This document shows positions 22,880 through 35,049 of a stretch of 64,000 bases of DNA, one piece after another. The translations under genes were made by a program, and so were the position numbers. The notes under the pieces were generated by a model that was not told where the DNA came from, searched no databases, and saw only the letters and a list, made by a program, of their open reading frames with translations. The stretch is from Porpolomopsis calyptriformis. Lineage: Eukaryota > Basidiomycota > Agaricomycetes > Agaricales > Hygrophoraceae. The first letter of the stretch is position 1. Each line of letters starts with the position of its first letter. The stretch covers positions 1,984,001 through 2,048,000 of the forward strand of contig OX621167.1 in NCBI GenBank assembly GCA_951640195.1, written 5' to 3'.

Positions 22880-23672
22880 TTATTCTTCAGACCGATGCAG
22901 CTGTAAATGTTGCGTAAGATAGACAGGGTAGGAATAACTTCAGAAGCACCTGGGCAGCCAGCCACGTCCATTCCATCATGGACCTGTAGTATTCGTCTGT
23001 CGCCTCGTTAACTGGAATATCGGGTTGCCATAAAACGAACGAGCTGAATGTCTCGGTAGCCTTCAATGCCTTACTCGACCCGTGGTCCCATACATTGCTT
23101 AGCATGGCTTCATCCACATCCATCTCATCTCCATCCACGCCCGTCGTCCTCCCTAAACTTCGCGTCAACTTCCTTCCAGCGCTCTCCTCATTCGTTTTCG
23201 TCTTTCTCTTTGGCTTCGTCTTTTCCATCGGCCTCGTGCAGCTATTCTCCTCGCCATCCCCACGCAACACAATTCCGCCGTATCCCTCAGGTAAGCCCAT
23301 CTCAAGCCCATGAACGGTCCGTCCCCGAAAAGCTGCTACAAACCGCTTCTCACGATCTGTGACACGATCTCCTAGCGAAGACGGCTCCGCCGGTGATGGA
23401 TTTACTGGTGCACCCTCGGGATTTGGTTCAGCATCAATGTGCATGGCACCACTCTCCGACGTTGCGGCCTCCGCAGAAGAAAGCGGGCCGTTCTCAGTTG
23501 CGGTATCAGGTTTGGAGCCTCCATGGTCAGCTACGGTCGCCCCGGGCTTCACACGAAAGTAGGTGGATATCGGTGCGGGACCGGAGTAGTCGATATGAAA
23601 TGGCATTAAGTTTGGCGAGCATGTTGGAAGTACCTTGGAAATGGGTGCGATTTCGATAGTCGTGGAAGACAT
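22880..23672 (-). CDS. RNH203: Ribonuclease H2 subunit C
   Basis: This is the non-catalytic C subunit of the trimeric RNase H2, which removes ribonucleotides and RNA:DNA hybrids from nuclear DNA. The start is the ATG at 23672 (MSSTTIEIAPISK). Family blocks in order are: LMPFHIDYSGPAPISTYFRV; then, after a long acidic and Ser-rich linker typical of fungi, RFVAAFRGRTVHGLEMGLPEGYGGIVLR; a basic linker; and TFSSFVLWQPDIPV with DEYYRSMMEWTWLAAQ. A 52 nt intron (about 22950-22899) then joins to LHRSEE and a stop at 22880. This restores the ending usual for the family and is better than the unspliced frame. The MDVDE segment in the second linker is unremarkable. Confidence 0.9.
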
Positions 23673-23689
23673 GTCCACCAACGTCACGT

Positions 23690-24218
23690 ATCACGTGTAG
23701 GTCGTCACAGTCATTCATTCATAAGCACTCCTACAAATCATCCTGTGACCACATCGATAAAATGCATGCATCTGCGTGCGCAGAAGGAAACCCGGCGTGC
23801 TATTATTTCTATTTCTATTCTATTCTCATTCATTATTATTATTATATTTCTCCTCAGTTCAATAACAGTTCTATTTCTATTATATGACAAGGTCACGCAC
23901 AGGAGGAAGCATTATTATAATTATTATAATTATTTATAATTATTATTGTTGTTTGTTTTGTTTTGTTGTTTGTTTATTTATATTTATTGCCGGGATTGCC
24001 GAATTCTTTGACCGCAGCCCTAACCCTGCCCTAACCCGCTTGTCTTAAGGACAAGCGGGTTAGGGTAGGGTTAGGGCTGGCAATCTGGCACTCGAACCAA
24101 CGCATTTCATTTCGTCAGGCTTAAAAATTCATTCGTCAATTCATTCCTATTCATTCCTCAGAAGTAGCGCTTTTAGATGACATGCATATCAAAAATTGGG
24201 AATAAAAATTGGGAATTG
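23690..24218. other. AT-rich intergenic region
   Basis: The region separates the RNase H2C gene from the end of the RING/SH3 gene. From 23800 to 23990 it is very rich in A and T, with attatt runs. A telomere-like hairpin follows and is listed separately. No gene is seen. Confidence 0.6.
24016..24078. repeat. Inverted repeat made of telomere-type TTAGGG motifs
   Basis: Two 29 bp arms (24016-24044 and 24050-24078) are reverse complements with a single mismatch and are separated by ttaag. Each arm contains CCCTAA/TTAGGG units plus a non-telomeric gcttgtc end. It would fold into a strong hairpin. Confidence 0.9.
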
Positions 24219-26863
24219 CTAGCCTTGGCACGTGCAGTGGAGGTCGTCCAGTACTTTCACATAAGTGCCTGGGTCACAAAGATTGTCATTAAAGTGGTGA
24301 TTAACAGTGTCCGAAAAGACAGTAACTCACCCGGGAATAAGCCACTTTTTGATCCACCAGTGCCAACACCACACCACCATTCATGGTCGGTCTCAGTGAT
24401 CTGCTCGATAATCTCGCCCGCTGTAAGGTTCATCTCACCATCACTCATCGCCTGTGAGTGGAAAGACATTAGGATCAAACTTGGATTGACAGAAAACAGA
24501 CAAGCGAACCCGGAAGTCGTGTAGCACACGCGCACACAATCCTTTGCCGACAGAAGGCTGCATCTGTGATACTGTTTTCTCTGGTTTCATTCCAGGTGAA
24601 AGGAGCTAAAATAACATGATCGGCGAATGGTGATTTCACCGCGCAGATCTTTACGTACCGTTGCAAGAACAGGTTGTTGGATGATTACCACGTAATTGGC
24701 TATGAGTAGTGAGATTTAACAAACTGCAGTTCCGAGAGAAGATTCATGATAATACGAACCAGGGAACAAGCCCTTCTTCTGTCCACCTGCTCCCACACCT
24801 CTCCACCATCCACCATCCACCCGGTCAATTTGCTCGATGATCTCACCTTCTGTGAGGCTCATGTCACCATCGTCTACGGCCTGCGTGCGTGTAAATACCG
24901 TTTAATAATCGAGGGCTCCGGTAATTCCGAACGAAAGTTGAAGCGGAAACAAGCAGGTAAACGGAATACGAATCTAGTGACAAACCTTGAAATCGAATGA
25001 GACGAGGGCACACACACCCTTGCCGACGGGAGACTGAATTTGTGATGGCGATATATTCTTTGGCTTATCTCGGTGTGGGGTTGGCTAAGATAAATAAATA
25101 TACTTGATGAAAATTGGTCAATCCTGTAGTAACGTACCGCTGCTACGACAGTCTGCTCCACAAGTTTCACGTAATTTGCTTCAGGGAGTCTCGCTTAGCT
25201 CGCGAGCATTTCGGAATGAACAAAACAAATGAGACTGACCGGGAAACAAACCTCTCTTAGATCCTCCTGCCACAACACCACTCCACCATCCCCCTTCACG
25301 CTGTTCAATTTGCTCGATGTTGTCACCAGTCGTAAAGCTGACATCGGCTTCGTCTTTAGCCTGAGTTGGATGAAGCCGGATCAAAAACACTCGCTCAGAG
25401 CAGAAGACAGAAAGACACAAGGCTGGCAAACCTGAAAATCATACAGTGCGACAGCACATGCAGCCACATTGGGAAGCTCTTCAGTCGTCACATCTGAAGT
25501 GGCAATACGGGGCTTTGGGGCCCACGCGGGTTAAAATCACCGAATCAACTAGATGAACAATCGTGACGTACTGGAGCCCTTTTTTTCCCAGTACCACCCA
25601 ATGGTCTTCCGGGTTTGGACATTTGAATACCAGTTAACTTTCCCTTTATCTGCGATAGGCCATCTCCGGTCGTCTTTATATCGTTGAAATGGAAAACATT
25701 TATAGGAGGAGCGGAAGAATGTTTAGTATGGCTGGATGGGGCTTTGCCCTTGAAAACAGGAGTTGTTGGGGTGGTGATGACAGGTGATACGTCTCTAGTC
25801 ACAGGAGGGGTGGCATTTTGTAGTGAAGTGATTTCAGAACGGAGCATGGACACTTCGGCTTCTGAAGCGGTAAGCTTTTTTTCAAAGTAATGGCGAAGCT
25901 TGATATTCGAGGAACGAATGGATGTGACTTCAGCTTCCAATTCAGCGACCTACAAGTCAATAAGAAAGATCCTGGACAAAGCATTAAGTTGGCGGGTGAC
26001 CTTTCTACAAAGAGGGCGGGCAGATAAGTGAGCTTATTTTGATCGTGTTAGAGGTAGTAAATCATAAAGTTTACGGCCCGTCCAAAGAAACGCAACGATG
26101 GGGAAGGAAAAGTAAGGTAAAAGACATACATGTCCCATTCGACTTTGGCTTCCTGATACATACGATCCTTCTCATGGAGTTGCCGATATAGTTCATAGTC
26201 TTCTTGCCCAGGCTTGTCATTTGGATGTAATGTGCTAAAAACAACCCAGGCGGACCGCAAGAGTTCGTTCTGATTGGATGAATATAAGTGATTTGTATAC
26301 AAGACGCAGAACACAGCACGAGCACTGATCGAGAACGTCGTTCGTACTCGAGTCCCAAAATAGTGCGGTTATATTAACTCAACCCTATACTGTGCACTCC
26401 CACCCGCAAAGCACAGTGCTGGCGCTCTGATGACAACCCAAGCAGGCATTCTTAACTCACCGAATCGGGAGGTTGGGATTCGAGCCACGTGAATGCTTCC
26501 TCCATGGCATCCGAAAATTTGGTAGACGTGGGATTGTCATACAGAGCGAAAATTAAGCGTCTCAGAAAGTCCCCTTCAACATTAACTAGCTTAGATCCGG
26601 TATCCTCTGGTGGGGGATCGACATGAAGTCTCGTTATCTGCTCGAGTGTAAATGGGTTCCGGCAGAGGGGACAAGAACGAGGCATCATATCATCAAGACA
26701 TCTAGAAGGGATGGTTTTAACATGAAGACAAGTAAACACTGCAGAATTACCTCCTGCAGAAAACGTGACCACAGCGGATGCTATGTGGCGTATCCGCAGA
26801 ATCCTTCAAACCGTATGGCTCAAAGCAGACATCACACTCGCTGGAGGAGTTAAGAACCAACAT
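24219..26863 (-). CDS. RING-finger, coiled-coil and triple SH3 domain protein (POSH-like architecture)
   Basis: The start at 26863 gives MLVLNSSSECDVCFEPYG, then SIRCGHVFC; after a short intron it continues CLDDMMPRSCPLCRNPF. Together these form a C3HC4 RING, which suggests E3 ubiquitin-ligase activity. Next come WLESQPPDS, a helical region with DYELYRQLHEKDRMYQEAKVEWD, and a coiled coil (LEAEVTSIRSSNIKLRHYFEKKLTASEAEV). A Ser/Pro-rich linker ends GTGKKRAP. A phase-0 intron (about 25571-25513, donor GTACGT) joins this to PRIATSDVTTEELPNVAACAVALYDF. Three SH3 domains follow with cores EREGGWWSGV, DRVDGGWWRGV and ETDHEWWCGV. The end is YVKVLDDLHCTCQG at 24219. The joining of RING and SH3 parts is my inference from the splice frame; two separate genes remain possible. 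Confidence 0.65.
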
Positions 26864-27106
26864 TGCGACGATTATATGGTAGGAGGGACGTTATGCAACA
26901 CATGTCAGTTGCAGTTTTTGATTGATACCAGCAGCTGCGGCGCGGATACCCCGAGGTAAACAATCACATACAACCTTTCCGTGCCTGTAAAGTACGCCGT
27001 TGCTGCTACGTTCAACGTTCAAAAATGAACACATAAATATGAATTGTTCTGTTCGTTATACATGGTTTCGGGCGTTGCTTCTTGAAGACGGATCTATGCC
27101 GTCCGC

Positions 27107-29707
27107 TTACTCTTGCACCTCCACATAATTCGCTAGGTGACACCAAGGTCAATATTTTGAATTCGGCCAACATCACACGAGAGACCTACCAGGGAAAAGT
27201 CCGACATTCCCATGTTGATCCTTCCCCTGCCACCATTCATCCGATGCCGCCTCGATCTCGATAATTCGATCTCCTTCGGCAAACGAGATTTCGTTGTCTT
27301 CTGCAGCCTCGTAGCTGGGTGGTACCGGTCAGAGAAAGAAAGGATTGAACTGCGAGAATGCACAATCAGGGGAGAACGTACTCATAAATTGCAATAGCTG
27401 TGATTCCTTCGTCTACGACTGGCGCAGGGGAAAGTGCGGGAGGCGCAGGGGGGATAGTAGAGGTGGCTGATGGGGGCGGCTGCGAGAGTGGCATGAGGTA
27501 AAGAAAAGTGTCAGTATAATATGAAGATTGTTTGGATGTGCGATGTGACTCACAGGGGGCGGAGGCGGAGGCGGAGGCGGAGGAGGCGGAGGAGGTGGGG
27601 GTGGAGGAGGCGGAGGAGGAGGAGGAGGAGGAGGAGGAGGAGGTGAAGCTGCGGTTTCCTCTACCGCGGCCGCTCCCGGTTGTTCGATGACCTCCACATA
27701 ATTAGCTATAGAGCAGCTGTCAGCTTCATATAGTAGTATTTAATACATGGAGCAACCGTACCTGGGAATAGGCCGCTCTTTGATCCGCCCTCGCCAACAC
27801 CGCTCCACCATCCATCGTCCAATTGTTCGATCTGCTCAATGATTTCTCCTTCGGTGAGGTTCATTTCATTATCTTCTACGGCCTGAGGAAGATGGAAACA
27901 ATCCGGTAACACAGAGCAATGGCAGTTGGACGAACCTCATAATCGTACACAACGAGTGCACAAATACCTTCCCCAACATGTGTTTGAATAGGGTTTATTT
28001 CGGGCTCAGGATTGATATTAAGAGCGGCCATCTAAGAAGGGGAAGAATGCATCAATAAGTGACACAATTGTTGGGGTTCATTCATCTCGCGACCTACCTG
28101 TGCAACTGGCGGAGGAGGAGGAGGAGGAGGAGGAGGCGGTGGTGGTGGTGGTGGACTTTCCTCAGTTTCGACCTCTTCAACTCCAGAATCACTTTGAGGT
28201 TCTGGTTCTGGTTCACGATCCGGGGAAGGCAACGGCTACCAACGAAATCAGTGGACTAGCTTGCAGGCAGAATGAAGAAGGCTGACTGGAGAAGAGTCTT
28301 GTATTCTTGCACTGACCGTGGGTGCCGTTCTTCCAGCAGCTAGCGAAGGGGTTCCAAAGTTTCTTGGGACGGTAGTTGAAGCCGTTGCGCGCCCAAAGGC
28401 TGGGGCGGAGGATGTAAAAGTGGGGCGAACGGTATTAACAGGAGGAGGTTTGAAACCAGCCGAGCGGCTTCTCTCCTCATCTTCTTCAGTCTGTTTTTTG
28501 GCGAGCGCCTGCCTCTCACTCCATGTGAGTTTCTTGGCGCCCCCAGTGGTGGTTCGAGGCTTTATTGGCTGTGACTGTGACTGAGACTGCTGATCAAGCG
28601 CAGCAAAAGGGTTCTTGAGCTTCTTTGGAGGGCCAAGGGAGACCGGTGTGTATGCCGTGCCTACAGGTGCAATACGGTCCTCCTCAGCAGGTTTCGTTGG
28701 GACATTTGAAGCGGCTACTGTAGCGGGAGCAGGCTGATGAAGATATTTAAATAGGTTGGATGTGAAAAGACTGAGCACAAACTAACCGAGAAAGCTGGTC
28801 TGGGAGCGGTTTGAATCGCTGGTGGACGAGTTGTGGCAGGAGGTGGAGGTGGCGGTGCCGACGAAGCGGCTTCGTCTGGCCACGCATCTGCAGGTGCATT
28901 TCCCTTGATCACAGTGCCCCCGTAAAAGGACGAGGCGGGTTGCCTAGCCCCCACGTAAGTGGGCTTTCCAGTAGGCCTTGCTGGGAGGACGGGTGTCCTT
29001 CCGCTAGAGCTTTCTGGAGGACCTCTCCTCAAAGCGGCAATGTCGACCTTCCCAACAGGAGCATAGTTAGTGCCCACTGGCGCGATAGGTTCGAACCGTC
29101 TGGATGGTTCGTCGTGGGCAGAGTATTTTGAGCCCGAAGCAGATTCAACACGGGACATGATTAAAGACGGAGAAACGTCAGACTGGACATCGAGGTTGGG
29201 TTATGCCAAGCAAGCGACAAGAACGGAAGGTAAGACGGACCTCGTTACGTGCACTGATCACGACATGCGTTCCGCGAAGAAATTGAGAGATAGCGCCAGA
29301 GTGAGAGTGGAATAGACCCTTCTTGGACTCGGGGACGCCATCGCCGCACCAGTTGATCCGAACGAACTTGGGCAATTGGCTCTAGACATAAGTTGTATAA
29401 ACTGACAGATTGAAGACAAGCGGATGCACGCACATTAGGATCAGTAACTCTCACAAAGGCATATTGAATCCTACACCAAAATTCTAGGTCGATCGTTGAC
29501 TTTGTCAAAAGATGAATAAAAGGCAGACCTGCCGTCAGAGAACTCCTCTTGTAAGTCTTCAAGGCCTCCATCACCCGTGGCTTGTACCTTGAGGTCGTTC
29601 GTACCCTTTTCGTACGTGAATATAGCCCAGTCTATACCCCGCGCATTCACAACATCTTGATACGCTTGGCTAATCTCCTGACTTGACAAGTTAACTTGAA
29701 GCGACAT
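27107..29707 (-). CDS. ABP1: Actin-binding protein Abp1 (drebrin/Abp1 family)
   Basis: This is an endocytic actin-patch protein that links F-actin to SH3 partners. From 29707: an ADF-homology domain (MSLQVNLSSQEISQAYQDVV, DWAIFTYEKGTNDLKV, RIQYAFVRVTDPN, LPKFVRINWCGDGVPESKKGLFHSH, GTHVVISARNE). A linker follows with FEPIAPVGTNYAPVGKVDI, then a second copy of this motif, IAPVGTAYTPVSLGPPKKLKNPF, and LTWSERQALAKKQTEEDEERS, typical of Abp1. A proline run (about 28110-28160) precedes SH3-1 (VEDNEMNLTEGEIIEQI, DDGWWSGV, GLFPANYVEV). A second, longer proline run (27556-27645) precedes SH3-2 (EDNEISFAEGDRIIEIEAASDEWWQG, GLFPANYVEVQE), which ends at 27107. It has many short introns. Yeast Abp1 has one SH3; two are seen in some other fungi. 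Confidence 0.9.
27556..27645 (-). repeat. Poly-proline codon tract in ABP1 between the SH3 domains
   Basis: This GGC/GGA/GGT run on the plus strand encodes about 30 prolines on the minus strand, next to an intron boundary near 27555. A second, shorter tract lies at 28108-28155. Confidence 0.8.
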
Positions 29708-29960
29708 TGGCGCTACTTGAGACTCTGTTAATGCTCTTCGTAATCAACTGCAAGAACGTCAACTGTTGGGACGATGAGACAATGTAACAAGTGGTCGACC
29801 TTATCTCGAGCTGCCAGTCCGTTCGGGATTCCGAGTAGGAAAGTCGTGGCTGTGTAAAAGTACCAAGAATGGTGCTGACCAATATTTTGGCCAATACAGA
29901 CACGTCAACAGCGCGCTGACCGCACACTAAGGGAACAGATTACATCCAATACTTCTGGTC

Positions 29961-32905
29961 ATGACAGCGGCCTACCCGCTCCCTTCAGACCTCTCACCAG
30001 CGACGGTGGCAAACACTGCCTCATTATTGAGAATCGTCGCACTTTCACTCATCTCAGGCGCCGCTATTGCATCACGTCTTTTTGCTGTTATCAATTTTGA
30101 GAGCATTATTCATGAGTTGTGCGTACATCCTATGAATACAATGGCGAGACACCTGATCTATTTCGCCTGCTAGCGATCCATGGTTTAATTAGTGAGCTCC
30201 CTGCAATATTTTCTTACCTCTTTCTCAATTGATAAACCAAGCCGTGCGACGAGAGTGATTGCCTCGAAAGGCTTCTATGTGAGGCTCTGCAACGCTCCTT
30301 CTCTTCTAGTGATTAATGCCAGCGTCTAGGAATTCTGGAATTGGTTTGATCCAACAGCATGGTATCCGCTTGGGCGTGTTGTTGGAGGCACAATCTATCC
30401 AGGCTTGATGGCTACCAGCGGCGTTATTTACAATGTCTTGCATGCGCTTAACCTTCCCGTTGATATTCGAAATATCTGTGTGTTACTGGCCCCCGGCTTC
30501 AGCGCATTGACCGCTTGGGCCACTTATATGTCTGTAGTCCTTTTTTTGGCACGTGGCTATAACTTAACAGAATTGTGCCAGGTTTACAAAGGAGCTGAAG
30601 GATGAGAGTGCCGGCCTTCTCGCCGCTGCATTCATTGGCATTGTCCCAGGATATATATCGCGGTCCGTCGCTGGTTCATACGACAACGAAGCTATTGCCA
30701 TCTTCCTACTCATGTTTACCTTCTACTGCTGGATCAAGGCGTTAAAGGATGGAAGCGCTTTCTTCGGAACCATTGCCGCCATATTTTACTTTTACATGGT
30801 GGCTGCCTGGGGTGAGCCCAGGCGTCGAATTCGGCCATGACCTAATGTTGACGTTCATCTACCACAGGTGGCTACGTCTTCATTACCAACATGATCCCTC
30901 TTCATGCCTTTGTTCTTATGCTGATGGGCCGCTTCACCAGTCGGCTCTATGTCGCGTACTCATCATGGTATGCCATTGGTACTCTTGCAAGTATGCAAGT
31001 TCCTTTTGTTGGATTTCAACCCGTGCGGACTAGCGAACACATGGCAGCACTTGGTACGAATGAAACGTGTGCTGATCTTCTCTGACTGATCCTGACCTTC
31101 CGTAGGCGTGTTCGGTCTTCTCCAGATTGTCGCATTTGCCCAGTTGATTCGTTCGCATTTGTCCTCTAAACAGTTTAAAGATCTTCTTTTCGTGGCCGTC
31201 ATTTCTACTGGAATGCTTGGAACAGCAGCATTTATCGGCCTTGCATACAAAGGGTGGATTGCCCCCTGGACTGGGAGGTTTTACTCACTGTGGGACACCG
31301 GATATGCCAAAAAGTCATTTCTCTGATCATGCTTAGAGATTCCATTTTCTAACTAAACTACTATTTCACCTCAGATATATTCCCATCATTGCCTCCGTCT
31401 CTGAGCATCAGCCCACAGCTTGGCCGTCGTTTTTTATGGATCTGCAGTTCCTCATGTTCCTGTTCCCCGCAGGTGTCATCCTATGCTTCCGTCAACTCCG
31501 GGATGAGCACGTCTTTGTCATCATATACAGCGTTATGGCGAGCTACTTTGCCGGCGTCATGGTTCGTCTCATCCTTACCCTCACGCCTGTAGTTTGCGTT
31601 TCGGCTGCTGTTGCGCTATCGTACTTGCTCGATACGTATATCGACCCTATGGAGCCTGATGTTCCTGCCGATGGTAAAGGCGGGAGCGAGCAGAGCGGTT
31701 CTTCCCTTGCTCACGCTCCAACCACTCCAACCACTCCCACCACCCATTCGAAAAAAAGCAAAAAAGTAGCCGCGCCGTCGGCATCAAGGAGTACCCTCAG
31801 TGAACTCATTGCTGCTACCACGCCTACGAAAAGTGGTTCCCCTCAGAAAGCAAAGGGTGTTTTCGGACTTGATACTCGTCTCGCCGTCATCTTCAATGCG
31901 GTGTGCATGCTCACATATTTCGTCATTCATTGTACCTGGGTAACTTCCTCTGCTTACTCATCACCATCTGTCGTCCTCGCGTCACAAGGCCCTGATGGAA
32001 ATCAACATATTATCGATGACTTCCGTGAGGCATACTATTGGCTCCGACAGAATACACCAGAGACATCTGTCGTTATGAGCTGGTGGGATTATGGGTATCA
32101 GATCGCTGGGATGGCTGACCGACCGACCCTGGTCGATAACAACACTTGGAACAACAGTAAGTAAAATTTAGAAAATATCAGAGGGTATTGATTTATGTTC
32201 AATAATCAAGCTCATATCGCTACTGTCGGGAAAGCCATGTCAAGTAACGAAGAAGTCGCTTATCCTATTCTGCGCAAGCACGATGTCGACTATGTCCTCA
32301 TCATCTTTGGCGGATTGATCGGCTATTCGGGCGATGATATCAATAAGTTCCTCTGGATGGTCCGCATCGCGCAAGGGATTTGGCCGGATGAGATTCAAGA
32401 GCCCAATTATTTTACGCCTCAGGGCGAGTATAGGATTGACGACCACGCATCTGCTACCATGAAAAACTGCTTGATGTATAAGATGTCGTATTATCGGTGC
32501 GACGGTGCTCGATTTAGTGGTCGTGATCGCTTGTCCTAACCTATAGTATTTCCTTAGGTTTGCAGAGCTTTTCGGTACCGCTCAAGCTCAGGATCGTGTT
32601 CGAAATCAGGTCGTGCCGCCGATTGGGCCAACGTTGGATTACATAGGTGGGTCCTCACGTTAAAACTATCGCAGACTCTTACCGTCCTTATATTCTAGAG
32701 GAGGCTTTCACGTCAGAAAACTGGATCGTGAGTCTGAATGACAAGGGTGTTTACTGATATCTGAATTTTCGAAAACTAGGTCCGAATATATCAAGTAAAA
32801 AAGGAAGATTTACTTGGGCGGGATCTGAAAAGCGCCAATACGTTCGTAAAGGGCAAGAAGCGCAAACGCAGCAAACCTTTGTCAAGGAGGAAGTCAAAAG
32901 CATAG
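29961..32905 (+). CDS. STT3: Oligosaccharyltransferase catalytic subunit STT3
   Basis: This transfers the lipid-linked glycan to Asn of nascent proteins in the ER membrane. The start at 29961 gives [35 protein letters not shown]. After an intron come DPWFNY and then [28 protein letters not shown], which holds the metal/substrate-binding acidic motif. Helical exons follow: [58 protein letters not shown] and [31 protein letters not shown] is next, with a Thr/Ser-rich loop (about 31680-31850). The luminal catalytic motif is [15 protein letters not shown] with NNTWNN and [11 protein letters not shown]. The DK-like region lies near DYVLIIFGG, and the C-terminus [16 protein letters not shown] ends at 32905. 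All key motifs are present. Confidence 0.95.
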
Positions 32906-33050
32906 ATGGCTCTCTGTGTAATTACCTTAAAATACCACCGCTGAACGTACATTTTACCTGCGCACACCTCAAGATTCAGTCTCGTTATGATCTTTCGAGG
33001 ATAGCCTGTTCAAAAACGCCTTAAATAGATAACAACTGCGCGAGTAAATA

Positions 33051-34965
33051 CTACAATTCATCTATAGGGCGGTGTACTTCGCTGTTTGATCCAGATGTAG
33101 TGAACTCAGCCGAGGGAGAACCTGTAGCGGCACTCTCCGGCTGAGCGGACGACGTTGGGATCGCATTCTTCAACTCTAAAGTAACAGACCCCATGTTCTC
33201 CTCAGAACCGTGTTCATCGTTGCTTTCAGCAGTTGGGTTGGCTGCACGGAGAGTTTCTTCGAGTAATTCTGGTTCTTGAGTGTGGGATTGAGTTCGATGA
33301 TCGAGGTTAGAGTCTTGAGAAGCGCTGTTCGAGGAGATAATGGATAGGGTTTTTGTGGAGGCGTTAGCTACCTCCGTGCCAGTTTCGCTCCTGGGTGGCG
33401 TCGAAAATAGAGTGTCCGTCACCGCATCGGATGCGATCTCTGAAGCCTTGCCAATACTGGGCGTCACTGTGTTTGTTTGAACCGAGGGTCGCACAAGCAA
33501 TGTAACCAACGGAGTCGAAAGTGGAGTGTCGTCTGGCTCCTCCGGTAGCGACTTCGCCGCCTCACCAGTATTCGAGGTCTCGGCGTTGGTCTCGCTTGGT
33601 TGTATGGGCGTTTGATCCATCGAAGTCGAAAGTGGAGCTTCTTCCACTGCCTCGGATGTAACGTATATAACGTTATGAGTACTTGCGTCGACAGTTTCTT
33701 CCGACGGCGGATCTGCTACTTCGGTTGCTGAAACAATCTTTTTCTCTGCTTGGTGAACAGAATCAACCGTACGGGTTTCACTTTTCGCAAGATTCGCTTG
33801 GTTACCGCCGCCCATGAATACCTCTTTCTCCTGGTATCCTAGGTTTATCTTGGTTCTCTCAGGTTCTTCGGGTTTTGTTTCTTTGTTCACAAGATCGAGT
33901 TTCGCCGTGCCGTCGACAACGGAGCCGAAAAATCTAGAAAGGGGATCATATTTCAGAGAACCTGGAATATAAGGTGTCACCACCAGGCAACTGAAGAGCA
34001 AACGACTTGCGAACCTTTGTAGCGTGCAGGGAATTTTGATCCAGCAGGATAGACGAGGACCTTTGAGCTGGTTTCTCCACTGTCAATACCTAGCATCGCC
34101 CCAGTCGTCCCTTTGCTGTCCCGGTGGATGCCAAACTTTAATTTAGTGTATTTGTTGCTGAGGACTTTCCACATTATCGGAACCTTTTTATCTTTTGTCA
34201 GGAGCAGTGCCCGAGGATTCTCGACTTCCTGCAGTTCCAACAAGGATCGGTTTACGATTAACCAATGGCGCTCGAGATATAATTTACTAACTTCCTTGAT
34301 CCATGTCAATACGTTTTGCGGTTCGGAAAGTTTTTCAACCGTATATGGAATGCGGCGTGATGCGAATTCGACGATAGCACTAGCAGTACGTTCTCCTTGA
34401 TATAATACCGGAGGTTTTTTATCGCCGCGAGGGAATAACTATAATTCTTGTGAACATTAGTTGTAGCTGGAGTGTGTGTTCGCCAAACCTTGATCGTTGG
34501 GAAGCCTTCGATTCTCTAATGCATGGATGGACTAAGTTACGTTCCAGAGATGTAAGACATTCTCTTACCTGCTCGCCACATAAGACTTTATTTTCCTCCG
34601 CATCACAGTCTACAGCGTAAAGTGGAACCATCGGACTTAGACTCTTTGCCGCCTTGCTGTACTCGGGAGCTAGGCTTTGACAGTGCTGCAGGACATGATG
34701 AACAAAGAAGACCAAGAGCCTGATCGACACAGTGACCTTACACCACACCATGGAGCGACGAATGCAACTAGACTTGTTCTCTTCATAACAGGAAACACGA
34801 CTCTTCAACAAAAATCGCGAGAATAAGACGGGCAGTGCTCACACTTTCTTTCATAGCTTTCTTGAATCCCTTCGCGTCGAGAGATTTGACAGGTGTTCCC
34901 GGAGGGAATATGGCTGCAGACGCCAAAAGGGGTACAATTGCCAGAACCAACACCTGTAATAGCAT
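33051..34965 (-). CDS. Protein disulfide isomerase with a CGHC thioredoxin domain (Mpd1/P5-like)
   Basis: The start is the ATG at 34965 (MLLQVLVLAIVPLLASAA, signal peptide). FPPGTPVKSLDAKGFKKAMKES follows; a 62 nt intron leads to SLVAFVAPWCG, and a second intron separates this from HCQSLAPEYSKAAKSL, so the CGHC active site is split by an intron. PLYAVDCDAEENKVLC and a PTIK-like segment follow, then TWIKEVSKLYLE and a second, inactive thioredoxin-like part (NPRALLLTKDKKVPIMWKVLSNKY). The last exon starts at GSLKYDPLSRFFGS after an intron with acceptor near 33958. It ends in a long Ser/Thr/Glu-rich tail at 33051. I see no KDEL-type ER retention signal (C-terminus PIDEL). PIDEL resembles HDEL-type signals only in its last three residues, so retention is uncertain. 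It converges with STT3. Confidence 0.85.
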
Positions 34966-35049
34966 GATTAACAATCAAGAAACAGTTGAGGCAGTCGCGA
35001 GTAACGCGATGGCTTTTGAAGAGGGACGCTGACGTGGCGATCGCGTGTA

